From positions 51,503,214 through 51,567,213 of the forward strand of contig OZ021732.1 in NCBI GenBank assembly GCA_963978545.1: 64,000 bases of DNA, in the 5' to 3' direction. The notes beneath the pieces are model-generated. The model was not told where the DNA came from. It searched no databases and worked only from the letters and a program-made list of their open reading frames with translations. The stretch comes from Linyphia triangularis (taxonomy: Eukaryota > Arthropoda > Arachnida > Araneae > Linyphiidae). Positions 10,736 through 23,252 of this stretch are shown here, one piece after another. The position numbers and the translations under genes were made by a program. Position 1 is the stretch's first letter. Each line of letters begins with the position of its first letter.

Positions 10736-11169
10736 TACTATTGTTCTATTTTAATCTTCCAAAAAAAAAAAAAAAAAACAACAACATTATTTTAGACAGT
10801 TGTGAGGCCATGCGTTGCGGAAATCCGTCATTGGTGTTTATAGACCCCAATTTTTGGCGCTTCGCTCACAGGAAGGTTCATCGCAACGCAAAATCGAGTT
10901 CACTTCCCTCGCTGAAAAAATCATGTACACATGCTTACTTAACTCGTTGAAAGATTCATTGCTATGCAAACATGAGCTCGCTTTGCTCGATGAAAGGTTC
11001 ATTGTTGCGTAAGTTTAAGGTCACATCACACACTAAAAACTAATTGCTAAGTAAAGCCTTAATATTAGAAGCCCCTTCCTTGTTGAGAAAGAATAAAAAA
11101 ATTCCCTGTTAATAACTATAATACAATATCCCTTTAAGAATATTTTAACTCGTGATGTTTGTAAAAAGC
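10736..11169. repeat. Short degenerate repeats with TTCATCGCAACGC-type motifs
   Basis: After a poly-A run, positions 10800-11010 carry two or three diverged copies of a GC-richer motif (CGCTTCGCTCACAGGAAGGTTC, then CGTTGAAAGATTCATTGC, then CGATGAAAGGTTCATTGTTG). No gene is supported; frames here follow the repeat. Confidence 0.35.
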
Positions 11170-12060
11170 AAAATTAGAAGGTCCAAACTACTTATGTTGA
11201 AACTTTCAGCGCTCTAGGCCTATTAGAAGTCGCTTTTTGTGGAAATATTAATAAAAAATTCATTAAAAAAACTAATTAAAATGTTAATGTTATTTTTGTC
11301 AAAAGTCCAATTAGAAGGCCAAAATTATTTGTGTTGAAAATTTCAGAAATGTAGCCCTATTAGAAATCGTTTTGTAAAATATTTATTAATTAAAAAATAG
11401 CTAAATAAAAATTTAAAATTCTGTTTTTCAAAAGTCTAATTAGAAGGCTAAAACTACTTATGTTAAACATTTCAGAAATGTAGCCCTATTAGAAATCGTT
11501 TTGTAAAATATTTATTAATTAAAAAATAGCTAAATAAAAATTTAAAATTCTGTTTTTCAAAAGTCTAATTAGAAGGCCAAAACTTCTTACGTTGAAAATT
11601 TCAGAGCTGTAGCCTTATTAGAAATCGTTTTGTAAAATATTTATTAATTAAAAAATAACTAAATAAAAATTTAAAATTCTGTTTTTCAAAAGACCAATTA
11701 GAAGGCCAAAACTACTTATGTTGAAAATTTCAGAACAGCAGCCCTATTAAAAGTCATTTTGTAATTTTTTTTTAATCAAGAAAATTAATTAAAAAATAAC
11801 TAAACAAAATTTTAACATTCAGTTTTTTAAAAGTCCAATTAAAAGGATAAAACTACTTAGGTTGAAAATTTCTGAGCTGTAACTCTATTAGAAGTAACTT
11901 TGTAAAAAATATATTAATTAAAAAAAAATAATTAAAAAAGAACTAATTAAAATTTTAACATTCTGTTTGACATACATAAAATTAGAAAGCCAAAACTTCC
12001 TATGTTGAAAATTTCAGAGCTCTATTCCAATTTTAAGAAGGTTTCTATAGATCAGCAGAG
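11170..12060. repeat. Tandem array, about seven units of 129-140 bp
   Basis: The ATTAGAAGG landmark recurs near 11173, 11310, 11439, 11568, 11697, 11836 and 11979, each followed by CTACTTATGTTGAAAATTTC-like text and GTAGCCCTATTAGAA. The central units (11310-11700) are nearly identical at 129 bp; the outer ones are diverged and longer, as expected for an array growing from its middle. It ends at a CAGACAGACAGAC stretch near 12070. Confidence 0.85.
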
Positions 12061-12611
12061 CCACAGACAGACAGACAGCTTGTTTTATTATTATAGATAT
12101 AAAAAAAATTCAGACATCTACAGTATTGCAAAATTTTATGATGTTTTACTTTTTAATATATTTCCCCAGTTGATGGACATCCAATGTAAATGTCATCATA
12201 TTGTTCAGAAGTAAACATTAAAATTCTGCAACATAGCAATATATTGTGTAAAAATTAATCTTGTTAGGTAATGTTGTTTGTCTTGATCTTTGAAGTGTTA
12301 CTGGTTATTTAGAAACTTAAAAATATTAAAGCCACAAACATACTTCCTCAACGTATGCACGTATAAACGTTAAAACTCTTCAAAATATACTATAAAAGGT
12401 AATTTCTATATTTGTCTTGATCTAAATATGTTGTGGACATACAATAATTTAGACATAAGATTAGATGTTGTGGACATATGATATTGATGATTTAATAATC
12501 TTTAATTATAATTATTTGGACAAAATAATAGAGATTTACACAGAAGATTTGATTTAAAAATAATAAAAAAAAAAAACCAATAATAATTACAAGAGTGCAC
12601 AATATTTAGAC
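12061..12611. other. Intronic AT-rich DNA with two diverged short repeats
   Basis: Sequences near 12215-12290 and 12355-12430 resemble one another (TTAAAA/TCTG..ACATAGCAATATA and TTTGTCTTGATCT). No gene is seen. Confidence 0.3.
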
Positions 12612-12830
12612 TTGAATTTAAAAATAGTGGATAATTTAGTGAATATTGGAGTTTATGACAAAAGACAAGATTTTAATTTTGAAGTTATTAGTCTATCTAA
12701 TTTTAATTGTAATTTAAACTTTAAAATATTTAGAAACATATACCATTCACAAATAAATTGCAGTAATGCTATGGATTTTGGGATTTTTAAAGACAATTTA
12801 AAGAAAAATGGATTTCCTGAATATTTTTAG
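12612..12830 (+). pseudogene. Possible fragment of a retroelement polyprotein
   Basis: The frame carries VYDKRQDFNFEVISLSNF followed by a FRNIYHSQINCSNA-type stretch. I associate the YDKRxDFNF..YxSQ combination with the tail of a reverse-transcriptase family common in invertebrate genomes, but I cannot name the clade. It is a 72-codon island with no flanking frame, so at most a fossil. Confidence 0.3.
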
Positions 12831-13057
12831 TTTTTCTTATTTTGGATTTTGTTTCCAAAGTTCGGGCGTTATTACAAACCAGTTAAATAGCCCTAACTGG
12901 TCTCAAGATTGGTTTTTAGAAGTTAGATAACAGTACGGATTTACATGTTCTATGCAGGGCTATTTTGGGAATGTCATACTTTTGGTATTTAAACATTTTG
13001 TGCAGGGATAAGTTCTTTTAGGTTGAGAATACAACGTTGCTGATGGATTTTTTTGGT

Positions 13058-16000
13058 ATAGTCTGGGGAATAGAGACTGAAAAAGGGGTCTTACCTTACA
13101 AAACGTTATGTAGTTCTAATTTTTTAATATGTTATAAAGGTAGGTCCAGTGGTTTATAAACCAAGTTTTCGACCTCCTAACCCTTGTGCGTTCTCCGTGG
13201 TGCACACAAAACTGAACCATTTCTCATTTTATATGCCATAACACTTTGCCAATGCATCTTAGAAACAAACATTATACTCAAAAATTGTAGAATATAAAAT
13301 TTTCTACAACTTTTAAGCACAAAGTTTTTTTGTAGACCTAATATGTAAATAGTTATGTCGTTCGTATCAAAGTCGAAACTTTTTTGTAAGAATGCTACTT
13401 TTTTAAGATTTGTGTCAAGTTTTTTTTACAATATACCGCCATAATGGTACGTCTTAGAGAAAAAGTGTGTGAATCAAAGTTGTAGAACAATAAATTTCCC
13501 ACAAGTTTTATACATTAACTTATTTTCTAAGACTAATAACAAAGGAGTTACTCTGCTTTGTGTATTTTCCATGGTGCACCAAAAAGAAAAAGAAGTTTTT
13601 CAGTTTATATATCATAACTCTTTTGCAATGCATTTTAAAAACAAACATCGATATATATAATTCTCTTGCGTAACGTCCAAATTCGGCTATATTTCTGTGA
13701 GCAGAAAGGCTACGACTTCAAACATCCAATCACAAATATTCTAAATGTACTTTATGCACGAATTTCCAAATTCAGCAATCCAGCCAATCACAATATATCT
13801 TTTAAAATTGGACTAATACATTTGGCAACAACAACAACTTGGATTTGCTATATTTTGTTTTTCTTATTACAATCTACAGATAGAAATTATTCCCTCTTTA
13901 AAACGTATTGATTTAATAGTTATGATGATGCAAGAATAAATAGATCAAAGATGTGTATATTTCTTTTGCATTGGAATTCCGGATAAACCAGACTTTTCGG
14001 AAAAGTTATCCGCTGGAACATGTTCCGGAGGTCGTCGGGTTGCATTCAGAGCTAAATCGCCAACTTTCAAAAAGTCGCAATAACACATTTCAGCTATATT
14101 TAAAAATTTTTTAGTTTTCTATGTGCATTTACAACACTGCACTGTCGGTCGATGAGCAAAATTGCTTCAAAATAGCAGCACCTAGACGTAGAGATAAACT
14201 TTGCGCTGTCATCAGGCGTGGTATGGCTCCAAAGCAAAAAAAAAAAAAAAAAAAAATCACATGAAAGTGATGAAAACTAAAAAATAGCTTCAAATTTCTA
14301 AATACATTTTTTTTTTTTTTTTTAAATTTAAACTATGTAAAAGCAACAAATAATTTTACATACAATTGCAGTTAAAATATCAGCAAATAAATACAGATTA
14401 TTTAGAAAAATGACAATTGGGACTTGGTTTCAGAATATTTTTAATACAAAATTATATAAATTTTTTTAGTAATTTTGCATAGATTCAAATAAAACGGCGA
14501 AAGCGATCCTTAAACAGGCACTAATCACGGATATAGCGGCTATCGCATTAATGGAAATCTAGGCGAATGGCTACAAAACTGTGTGAAAATCTCGGTAAAA
14601 GCTGGTAATGTATTAGCATAAACCTCGGCGAAAATAACAATCACTCTAACGAAAGTATAAGCAATAGCTATAGCGCTTAAAATATCGGCGAAAATCTAGG
14701 TATCAGCAAAAATGAACATCAAAACAACGTGCATATCGGCGACAGCGTCCACATTATCGGCACAAATCTCGGTATTTTCTTGGTAATACCAGTGCAAATT
14801 TCGATAATATCGGATGTTAATACAGTGTGGTATTCGGCGAAAATTACACTCACACCAACAGAAATATCCGAATTAGAGCCTAGTAAACCGGAGGAACTCT
14901 AAAAAATAGCGCTATTGTAGCCTTCAGCGAAAATGATCATCACACAAACGTAAATATCAGCGTTAGCGCTGAATATAAGGAGCAATTCTCAGCAATAGCG
15001 CAGTTATATCGGAGTAATACTCCGCGAAAATGAACACTACAACAACCTAAATACCAGCGATAAAGCACGCCATAACCACACAAATCTCGGCAGTAGCGGA
15101 CATTACATCAGCGTAAGGATTAGCGAAATAAAGCATCGCATACCAACGTAAATAAACGGTAGTTCCGTTGGCGTCAGACTTGAAAGCAAACGCATTATAA
15201 GTATACGTTAATCGTGTGAATTAGTATGAAGGAATTTACATTTTGGGAAGAGAAAAAAATAGCACAAACGGATCAAATTTCGGAGTAATTGAAAAAAATG
15301 CGATAGCTTTTCCGCTCTTCCCGATCGGGGGGGGGGGGGGGGAGTGAAGCTGCTGCGCGATTCAGCCTTAGAAACAAAAGTTAAGTACTGTGCGTTAGAA
15401 AAAGCGAGACAAAACGGATTTTTTTTTTCAGGAATTAGAAAAGCAGAATTTTTTTTTCTCTAAAAAATTAAAAAAGGGAAATTCCGCCACATGGCGGAAA
15501 AACTCATCCCTGTAGAGAGTAACTTTTTGCATAAACTTATAGCAAATTTATAGATCTACAACTTTTGTATAATATATTTTCCCCTACGACTTATTGTTAT
15601 AAAGATATAATTGAAAAACTTGGCAAAAAACTTAAAAAAGCAGCATTTTTACGAAAAAGTTTTTACTTTGATGCTACGTAACTTTTTACATAATAGCTTT
15701 ACAAAAGCAGTTTGTGAACAAAAGTTGTAGAAAATTTAATATTCTACAATTTTTAAATTTAATGTTTGTTTCTAAAATGCATTGCAAAAGAGTTATGATC
15801 TATAAACTGAAAAACATACTTTTTTTGGTGAACCACAGAAAATACACAAAGCAGAGTAACTCTAGTCCTAGAAAATGAGTAAATGTATAGAACTTGTAGG
15901 AAATTTATTGTCCTATAATTTTTATTCACTAACTTTTTATCTAAGACGTACCATTATGGAGATATAATAAAAAAACTTGACACAAATCTTAAAAAAGTAG

Positions 16001-16330
16001 CATTTTTGCTAAAAAGTTTTGACTTTAATAACTATTTACATAATAGGTCTACAAAAAAGCTTTGTATACAAAAGTTGTATAAAATTTAATTTTCTACAAC
16101 TTTTGAACATAATGTTTGTTTCTAAGATGCATTGGCAAAGAGTTATGACGTATAAACTGAAAAACGGCTCAGTTTTTGGTACACTACGGAGAACGCACAC
16201 GGGTTAGGAGGTCGAAAACTTGGTTTATAAACCACGAGGCCAACCTTTATAACATATTAAAAAAATCAGAACTACATAACCTTTCGTAAGGCAAAATTTC
16301 TATATTCCCTGAACTAGTAGGCATGTTTGG
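13058..16330. mobile_element. Foldback-like element: long inverted arms built of tandem units
   Basis: The left arm (about 13058-13650) and right arm (about 15500-16330) are inverted copies, for example GGTTTATAAACCAAGTTTTC / GAAAACTTGGTTTATAAACC and GACCTCCTAACCC / GGGTTAGGAGGTC. Each arm is itself a set of units of about 250-310 bp that repeat CTACAACTTTT, AAACAAACATTA/TAATGTTTGTTTC and CTTTTTTAAGATTTGTGTCAAG. Long inverted arms made of tandem repeats are the hallmark of foldback elements. The interior holds a dispersed repeat (13660-14030), a degenerate satellite (14480-15200) and a G run; there is no transposase. Confidence 0.7.
14480..15200. repeat. Degenerate satellite of roughly 90-bp units
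   Basis: A GCGAAAAT(G/A)A..ATCAC..CAACGTAAATA core recurs about six times (near 14630, 14705, 14833, 14922, 15030, 15122), interleaved with AATCTCGGTA/AATCTCGGCA and TACATCAGCGTAA. Spacing varies from about 75 to 128 bp. A related block lies at 24640-25080. It is locally richer in CG dinucleotides than its surroundings. Confidence 0.6.
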
Positions 16331-16673
16331 TTTATTTTTCAAGGTATTTGATATTAAGTTACTTCTGAATACATTTAATTTCCCATCTATTTCTGCTGGT
16401 TGCGTTGGGGCTAAAATGCGATGCGTTGGGACAAAACTTTGTGATACTGGTTTTTAATATTTGTAATTTCTTTGGGATTGTATTGGACATCTGTTTTCAA
16501 GTAGCAATACGCTAAAAGAATGGTTTTATAATATTTATTAATTTTGTTTAATAGTTTTTCTATGCAATAGATTAATTTATGTCTTTCTTGTATTCAAGGA
16601 CAGCCAATAAGAATTGAACAAGACATTCAAATAGGTAAAAATCTTAAATTGTGTCAAATTAAAAATATATATA

Positions 16674-18236
16674 CACTTCGTGAAAAAAGTAGAAGGACAC
16701 ATGATTTTTTTTTATAAATAAAAAACATTGATTTTTTCCATAACAATTTAATGAGTAACACTTTAAATTACTAATTACAAACAGATAACCGTATCTGAAA
16801 ATTGAAACAAAAAAAATACAGGTCAAGTACAGCAATAAATCAGTTTTGACTTCATCATACTCTGTGAAAAAAGTAGAAGGACACTTCTAAATAATGCAAA
16901 TAAAAGTTTTATTAATAGGGAATTCTTCCACCATTGGCTTTGATTACTTCAAAAATTCGATTTGGCATCGAATCATATAAAGTTTGAATTTCTGTTTGGC
17001 AGAAATTGTCCCATACATAATTCAAAGTTCTCCGAAGCTCAACTATAGATTCAAACTGCTTGCCTTCCGCGTAAACGCGACGAACAATCATTGCCCATAT
17101 GTTCTTTACAATGTTGAGGTCCGGGCTTTTAGCAGGCCATGGCAAAACCCGAACATTATTTGCTGCAAACCAAATTTTAACCCCATTAGCTGTGTGAATT
17201 GATGCTCCGTCCTGTTGAAAAATCCAGTCCTTTCCGCCTAGCTCAACGCCGTAGGGAAGGAGATCTGAATTCAAGACTTGGATGTAATCTGTGTGTTTCT
17301 GCCTGCCACTCAGGAACACAAGGCTTGTTCTTCCTCCGTACCCGACTGCAAACCAAACCATTAAACTCCCTCCTCCCATCTGTCGGGTAGAATAAATCTT
17401 TTCTTCAGTACCGAGACAGTGCCAATAGTATTTGTAGCCATCTGGACCGTCTAAATTAAACCTTTTCTCATCAGAAAATATAACGGAGGTCCATTCTGAC
17501 GTCCAGGACATGTGGTTTTTAGCCCAGTGCAGTCGGTGTTCAATGTGCCTTTCATTCCATTTGGGATGGTGCTTCCTTTTTCGGAATACGAAATTTTCGG
17601 ACCTTTTTATGTAGTTGTAGACAGTTCTTCTTGAAACGTGTGTGATGCCTGCATTATTTTGAGCTTTGGCAATATTTCCATCCGGTTTTTTTAGTTCCCG
17701 AATGATTTTTCTTTGATCGGGTTGCGCCAGTTTTTTAGGTCTGCCAGTCTTCTTTTTAGTTCCCTGACTACTAGGATTTCTTATGTAGTTTGAAACAGTA
17801 TTTGGACTAATATGTAGCTAGCGTGCAATCTCTCTCACACCTTTGCCATCGTTTTTGTAGGCATAAATTTGGCCTTTTTCAAACTCACTTAAAGGTTTTC
17901 CTCTAGGCATTCTAAAAAGATGAAAACGACGGATTTTCAATAAAATAGTATGTTTTTCATAACAAAAACAGTTAAAAAGAATGAAACACCTACCTTTGAG
18001 GTTTACAATATTCCAAAACAAATTATTTTAGCACGTGTCCTTCTACTTTTTTCACACACCAAAAATCGTTAAGTACTGTTTTCCATAATTTTTACTAGAG
18101 GTAGATAAAATTTACTCATTTATAAAAAAGAAAAAATAGCCAAACTACATAAAAAAAAGAAATTTAGATCTGGAGGATCGAAATACAAAGCATAAATTAC
18201 AAAATATGACTGTCCTTCTACTTTTTTCCCGTAGTG
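16674..18236 (-). mobile_element. Tc1/mariner element with double (IR/DR-type) terminal repeats
   Basis: The element is 1563 bp with a TA duplication at 16672-16673 and 18237-18238. The core AAAAAAGTAGAAGGACAC occurs twice at the left (16684 region and 16865 region), and its inverse GTGTCCTTCTACTTTTTT occurs twice at the right (18028 region and 18208 region). This is the inner/outer arrangement called IR/DR. The ends read CACTTCGTG and CCCGTAGTG. It encodes one defective transposase on the minus strand. Confidence 0.92.
16912..17910 (-). pseudogene. Tc1-like DD34E transposase, catalytic Glu replaced by Lys
   Basis: Cut-and-paste transposase of about 332 codons starting at ATG 17908-17910 (MPRGKPLSEFEKGQI), the usual Tc1 size. 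N-terminal paired helix-turn-helix motifs include SPNTVSNYIRNP and HVSRRTVYNYIKR. The catalytic domain shows FSDEKRFNLDG (first Asp) and WIFQQDGASIHT (second Asp). The third acidic residue, normally Glu in SPDLNPIENLW, reads SPDLNIVKNIW: codon AAG at 17104-17106 gives Lys. A second defect is an in-frame TAG at 17818-17820. There is no frameshift over the whole length, so inactivation is recent relative to other elements here. Confidence 0.93.
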
Positions 18237-18664
18237 TATGTACCTACTCTCAAAAAAGATGATGCAAGATGATCCAAAAATATAGCAGGACTTTTGAAAA
18301 GTCGATAATTCCCCAACATTTTGTAGAAAGTGGTTTTTATAAAAATATATATATAAATTTGTTTTCTCTTGCATAGTAAAATAACAGTCATTTCACCAAC
18401 ATGATGTAGGTATTTGTAAGCCACTGCCCAATGTTATTTAGGGGGGTTATGGCTGCTTATCATTAAGATTTTGATGTTAAGTGTTAACCTCTTGAAAAAA
18501 GAAAACCTGTCTACTTTGCATAGAAATATATCCTATTTATTTTAAAGATGATTGAAATGGCAATATTTATTCATAAAACTACTAAGAAAGGATCCACAGA
18601 GTAAAAATTAAATTTACGAGAGTTAATAGCAATTGTAGTTAATGTTGTGAGAATAAATATTTAC
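18237..18664. other. Intronic DNA, nothing recognised
   Basis: AT-rich sequence between the Tc1 element and the next exon; no supported feature. Confidence 0.5.
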
Positions 18665-18850
18665 CATCTTGACATCTCATTTCAATCAAATTCTTCATAA
18701 AGGGAATGGATGATTTTGCACACTTTACGATAGGGGCCGTGAAATAGCTGAATATAATTTTAAGGCTAATATCTCTGTCACTGTCAGTCAAATGCTTAAT
18801 ATTTTTGCGTGCTCCGTATAAAATAGAGCTATGAAATAACACTTCTTCAG
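18665..18850 (-). CDS. C-terminal domain exon of the large host gene
   Basis: The exon is 186 bp with acceptor TCTTTTGCAG before 18850 and donor GATG|GTAAAT after 18665. It enters with two bases, matching the single base left by exon 19359-23252, and leaves with one base, matching exon 8813-8983. The 61 codons encode helical text such as RKNIKHLTDSDRDISLKII and FMKNLIEMRCQD. The double phase agreement makes this exon secure even without a database match. Confidence 0.8.
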
Positions 18851-19358
18851 CTGCAAAAGAATAAAATAGGTATATTTAAAGTATAATCTAAAATAATCTC
18901 AAAATTAAATATCTAATACATAATACAGTATTTAAAGATGAAGATATAATAATCAGATGCAAGAAAGCTTGAAATTCAGTGAATATAGATCAATAGTTCC
19001 AAGGGTTGGTACACATGGTGATGATTTATTACAATAGCACATGATGGTAAGAGAATATTATTTACCAGGCCCAGTTGATTCCTCCCTCATTTTGGGAATG
19101 CACAGCATTTAAGTAATATTCTACTTTAAAGAAATACAGCAACCCACAATGTTTAAGAGATTTGAAATTAAAATTAACTCATACTATTTCAACAAACATC
19201 TGCATAAAACTACAAAGAATAAAATATTAACCCAGAATGGAATAAATTATAATCCTAGCACCATTTATACAAATTACGTTTCAATAAGTAATTGATTTAC
19301 ATTTATATTAGAACATAGCCACACTTAAGTTGGAAGAATTATACTAAATTTGTCATAC
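18851..19358. other. Short intron, nothing else seen
   Basis: A 508-bp intron of the large host gene with good GT and AG borders. No repeat or frame is seen. Confidence 0.6.
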
Positions 19359-22300
19359 CTGGTAAATTGTTTTCAATCTTGAATAGTTCCTTCCAAACAA
19401 CAGCAATAGTCGCAATTAAATATGTTGCAAATGGATGTCTCATTTTAAGGAGATCAGCACATAATATCACTGGTTTTAAAGAGTTTTCTTGACGTTTGCA
19501 TATTTCTACTAGAACTCTACATAAAGAACCTAAACTATACATACTAAATTTTTTCTTGGATAAAACTAAATGATGTATTGTTGTTGTTGCACGTCTCAGT
19601 ATACCTTCTAAATGTGGTGGATGATATGATTCAATTCTAAAGAGAGCTGTTACAATGCAATTTTCATCCAAAGGTATCTGAACGGCTGAGTCTTCGTTTA
19701 CGCAATATGAAAGTAACGGATTTTTTCTCGAATTAAAAAGATAAGTTAAAGTGTGAAATAACAATTCTGATGTATTAGAAAAAAATCTTGGACTATTTAA
19801 TTTCCTAACTAACATTTGAACAGTAGGTTTGAAATTCAGAAAAGAAAGTTCCATTTCATTAAAGTTTTGAAAAAACTCTTTTATTTGTTCCTGACTGGCA
19901 CAAGGCCGCCTCTTCTTTCTTTTAGTTACAGTTAGATTACTTTTACTTTGGTTGTTCTGGTTACTTTTATCCAAATCAACATTCTTAGACTTAACATATG
20001 TTATATAATTGCCTTCAATAATTTCTTTATCACTGTTATTTGAGATAATTTGGTTTTTGTCCAAAGAATGCTTAATCTTTGGAATACACCTAATACTATT
20101 TGGGACTTTTGGTTGAGTTGGTGTGTCTTTTGAGGTACAAGCTTCTTTATGAGTTCCACAATTATTGCCAACTTCCGACTCTGAATTTTCGATTGTTATT
20201 AATTCTCCACTTGTATCCAAATTTTCTGCTATGTTGGCTACAGAATATTGCTTCAGATTTCTTTTCCAGAGTTTATTTGGATTTACATTACTAACTGGCA
20301 AACTAGCATCATTCTTTAATTGCTCATTTATTTTCTTAAATTTGGTATTCCATTGGGAAGTCTGAGGAGCATTCCTGCAAACTCCTGCAACAAAAGCCGA
20401 TTTTCGTCGCTTGGACTTAGTATCATTAATGTGGAATGTATAAATTCTGCTAAAGCGTCTCTTACGACGCCATGTTTGTTGGAGTGGAGTTAGTGACTCT
20501 TCTTCCTTTTCTTTAAAATGGCTTTGATTTAAACCCAAATTAATTGAGTTTTCTGAGCCAGTATCACTTTCACTAAGTGGAAAATTGGAATAACCTGTAT
20601 TACTATCAGTAGAGAAAGTTGCAGGCTCAATATTTGAATCAACTGCAGCCTTTTTTATTGGAGATGTCAATGAAAGTGATTGTGAGAGTTTTTGTTTTTT
20701 AGTAGGTTGTAATGTTTGGTTTATACAGTTATCTTGATTACCCTTTTCTTCAGAATCATGTACGAAATAAGTTGAACCTTGTGAATCACTGCCAGTACAT
20801 GATTCCAAATTGTGTTCTTCTACATTGCAAGAGCTATTATGTCTCTTTTTATTGTAAATGGATGTGAGAGAACACAAATTTTTAATGGGAAACTTTATAC
20901 ATTCATTTTGAGCATGGTTGTTTGAAAGAATGCTATCCTGTGGTATTTTAGAAATATTATCACTTAATCCAGTATCACTATCCTCATCAGATAAGGCAAG
21001 ATCTTCCAGAAGTGGTGCTGCTAAAGGAAATTCAGAATCTGCCACTTTATTGGAAGAAACTACTTCTTGTAGTACACTTTCTTCATTATTAACATCATCA
21101 TCTAGAGGAATCAACAAAGTTGTGGACTGTGTGACAGTAGAGTCAAAATCTCTTGAGTGTTCGCCTAATGAATCTTTAATATCCATTAATTCTTCATTTC
21201 TATGAGAAATGTCATTTTGAAATGGTACTTGTTGTGTAAATCTACTTGATACATCTGGAGCCTCTAAACAGTCATTAGATAACTCCAGATCTATAACGAG
21301 TAGTTCTTCTGAAGCACATTCATCACTTACAAAATCCCCTTTCTGTCGCATCAAACCATCCTCAATATCTATAGTCAATTGTGATGACAAACCTGCCTCT
21401 GATTCCTCTTCATCTGATATAATTCCAAAAAGATCTTCCACATTCTTAGTGTAGGGTTGACAGGTGTTAACAACAGCATAAGATCTTTGTTGCAGTGATT
21501 CATCATCTTTATCATGTGGCATATCTTGTATCAACTCATCTTCCAGTCCTTTAGGAACTTCATCTGACATACAAGGAGTAGAGTTGTTCGAATCTGTGGT
21601 ATCAATAAGTTGCTTTGGAGAGGCGTCTTTAACGTTTAAAAGGGTATCAGTAAGTAGTTTCGGTTCAACTTCGAAAATACGTGCGGATGGTTTCTTAGCA
21701 TAGGTATAAGACAAAGTTTCATCTGATGTATTTTCAAAAAGATCTTCCACATTCGCAGTGTAGGGTTGACAGGTGTCAACAACAGCACAAGACCTTTGTT
21801 GCAGTGATTCATCATCTTTATCATGAGGCATATCTTGTATCAACTCATCTTTCCCTGTTTTACCAAGTTCATCTGATACACAAGGAGCAAAGTTGTCTGA
21901 ATCTGAGGTATCAGTAAGTTGCTTTAGAGAGGAGTCTTTAATATTTAAAAGAGAATTAGTAAGTAATTCCGGTTGAACTTCAAAATTACTTGAAAATGGT
22001 TTCTTAGCATAGGTATGAGATAAAGTTTCATCTGATGTATTTGCAAAAAGATCTTCCACATTCGCAGGGTAGGGTTGACAGGTGTCAACAACAGCACAAG
22101 ACCTTTGTTGCAGTGATTCATCATCTTTATCATGTGGCATATCTTGCATCAACTCATCTTTCCCTGTTTTACCAAGTTCATCTGATACACAAAGAGCAGA
22201 GTTGTCTGAATTTGAGGTATCAGTAAGTTGCTTTAGAGAGGAGTCTTTAATATTTAAAAGAGAATTAGTAAGTAATTCCGGTTGAACTTCAAAATTACTT

Positions 22301-23252
22301 GAAAATGGTTTCTTAGCATAGGTATGAGATAAAGTTTCATCTGATGTATTTGCAAAAAGATCTTCCACATTCGCAGGGTAGGGTTGACAGGTGTCAACAA
22401 CAGCACAAGACCTTTGTTGCAGTGATTCATCATCTTTATCATGAGGCATATCTTGTATCAACTCATCTTTCCCTGTTTTACCAAGTTCATCTGATACACA
22501 AGGAGCAAAGTTGTCTGAATCTGAGGTATCAGTAAGTTGCTTTAGACAGGAGTCTTTAACATTTAAAAGAGTATCAGTAAGTAGTTTCGGTTGAACTTTG
22601 GAAACACTTGTAGAAGATTCCTTAACATAGGTAGATGACAAAGTTTCATCTGATATATTCCTCTGTGATGCTCCCCTTGAATGAGGTTCCATTATTTTCA
22701 CAGGAAGATTAATGTTCCCTGAAGCAAAATTTTCTTGCTCCAAGGATTCTTCCACTTCACCATTGGTGCAATTTACTTTGCCCGGTTTATACAAAAAAGC
22801 ATTATCTGAGTTTGATGGATTGTTTGAATACTGAGAAGAGAAGTCTCCAGAATTAAAAAGTGTACCAGTAAATGATAGCTGTTGATATGAAGAAACACAT
22901 GAAGGTGACTCTTTTGCATAGAGATCCCTACTGACTTCATGATTTAGAGTATCTGATAAACAAGGATAGTAGGAAGCATCTTTTAGTCCCTTAACTTTCT
23001 TGTTGAATAGAGTTTGTGACATATTATTTTGTGAAGTCAGGTCAGTTTTCATCAGACTTTCATTACTACTTGGTACATTTCTTGGAGTGAGGAATGCTGA
23101 TGAGGAATAATTTGATAAAGCTATATTTTTTTCTTTGTCAATAACTTGATTGAATTCAGTATAGAAATTCTTAGTGCAGGTTTCAGGGCTACTCAGTATT
23201 TCTAATGAACTCACAGGCAAACCTCTAAGTATGTCAAATACATCTGCGTCAC
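19359..23252 (-). CDS. Giant central exon of the host gene (ICE1-like candidate)
   Basis: The exon is 3894 bp with acceptor TGTTTCCAG before 23252 and donor CCAG|GTATGA after 19359. It is open throughout, about 1297 codons, which in AT-rich DNA is strong evidence of selection. The N-terminal two thirds are acidic, Ser/Asp/Glu-rich and low in complexity, with four 103-residue tandem repeats at 21424-22659. A basic patch (TWRRKRRFSRIYTF, then KSKRRKSAF) and KRKKRRP look like nuclear localisation signals. The last ~170 residues are ordered and helical (FFQNFNEMELSFLNFKP, MRHPFATYLIATIAVVWKE) and continue into the downstream exons. ICE1, a little elongation complex scaffold, has this layout; other large nuclear scaffolds are not excluded. 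Confidence 0.85.
21424..22659 (-). repeat. Four in-frame 309-bp (103-residue) tandem repeats
   Basis: Copies lie at 22351-22659, 22042-22350, 21733-22041 and 21424-21732 (minus strand order). Each begins with a SDETLS motif (NISDE or NTSDE) and contains KDELIQDMPHDKDDESLQQR and CQPYxxNVEDLF. The central copies are almost identical at DNA level; the last has diverged most. Period 309 keeps the frame, so copy number can change without destroying the protein. Confidence 0.95.

Noticed and set aside
20100..22535. Plus-strand and alternate-frame open frames inside the giant exon
   Set aside because: They mirror the 309-bp repeat (identical peptides spaced 309 bp) and the real minus-strand frame is far longer.
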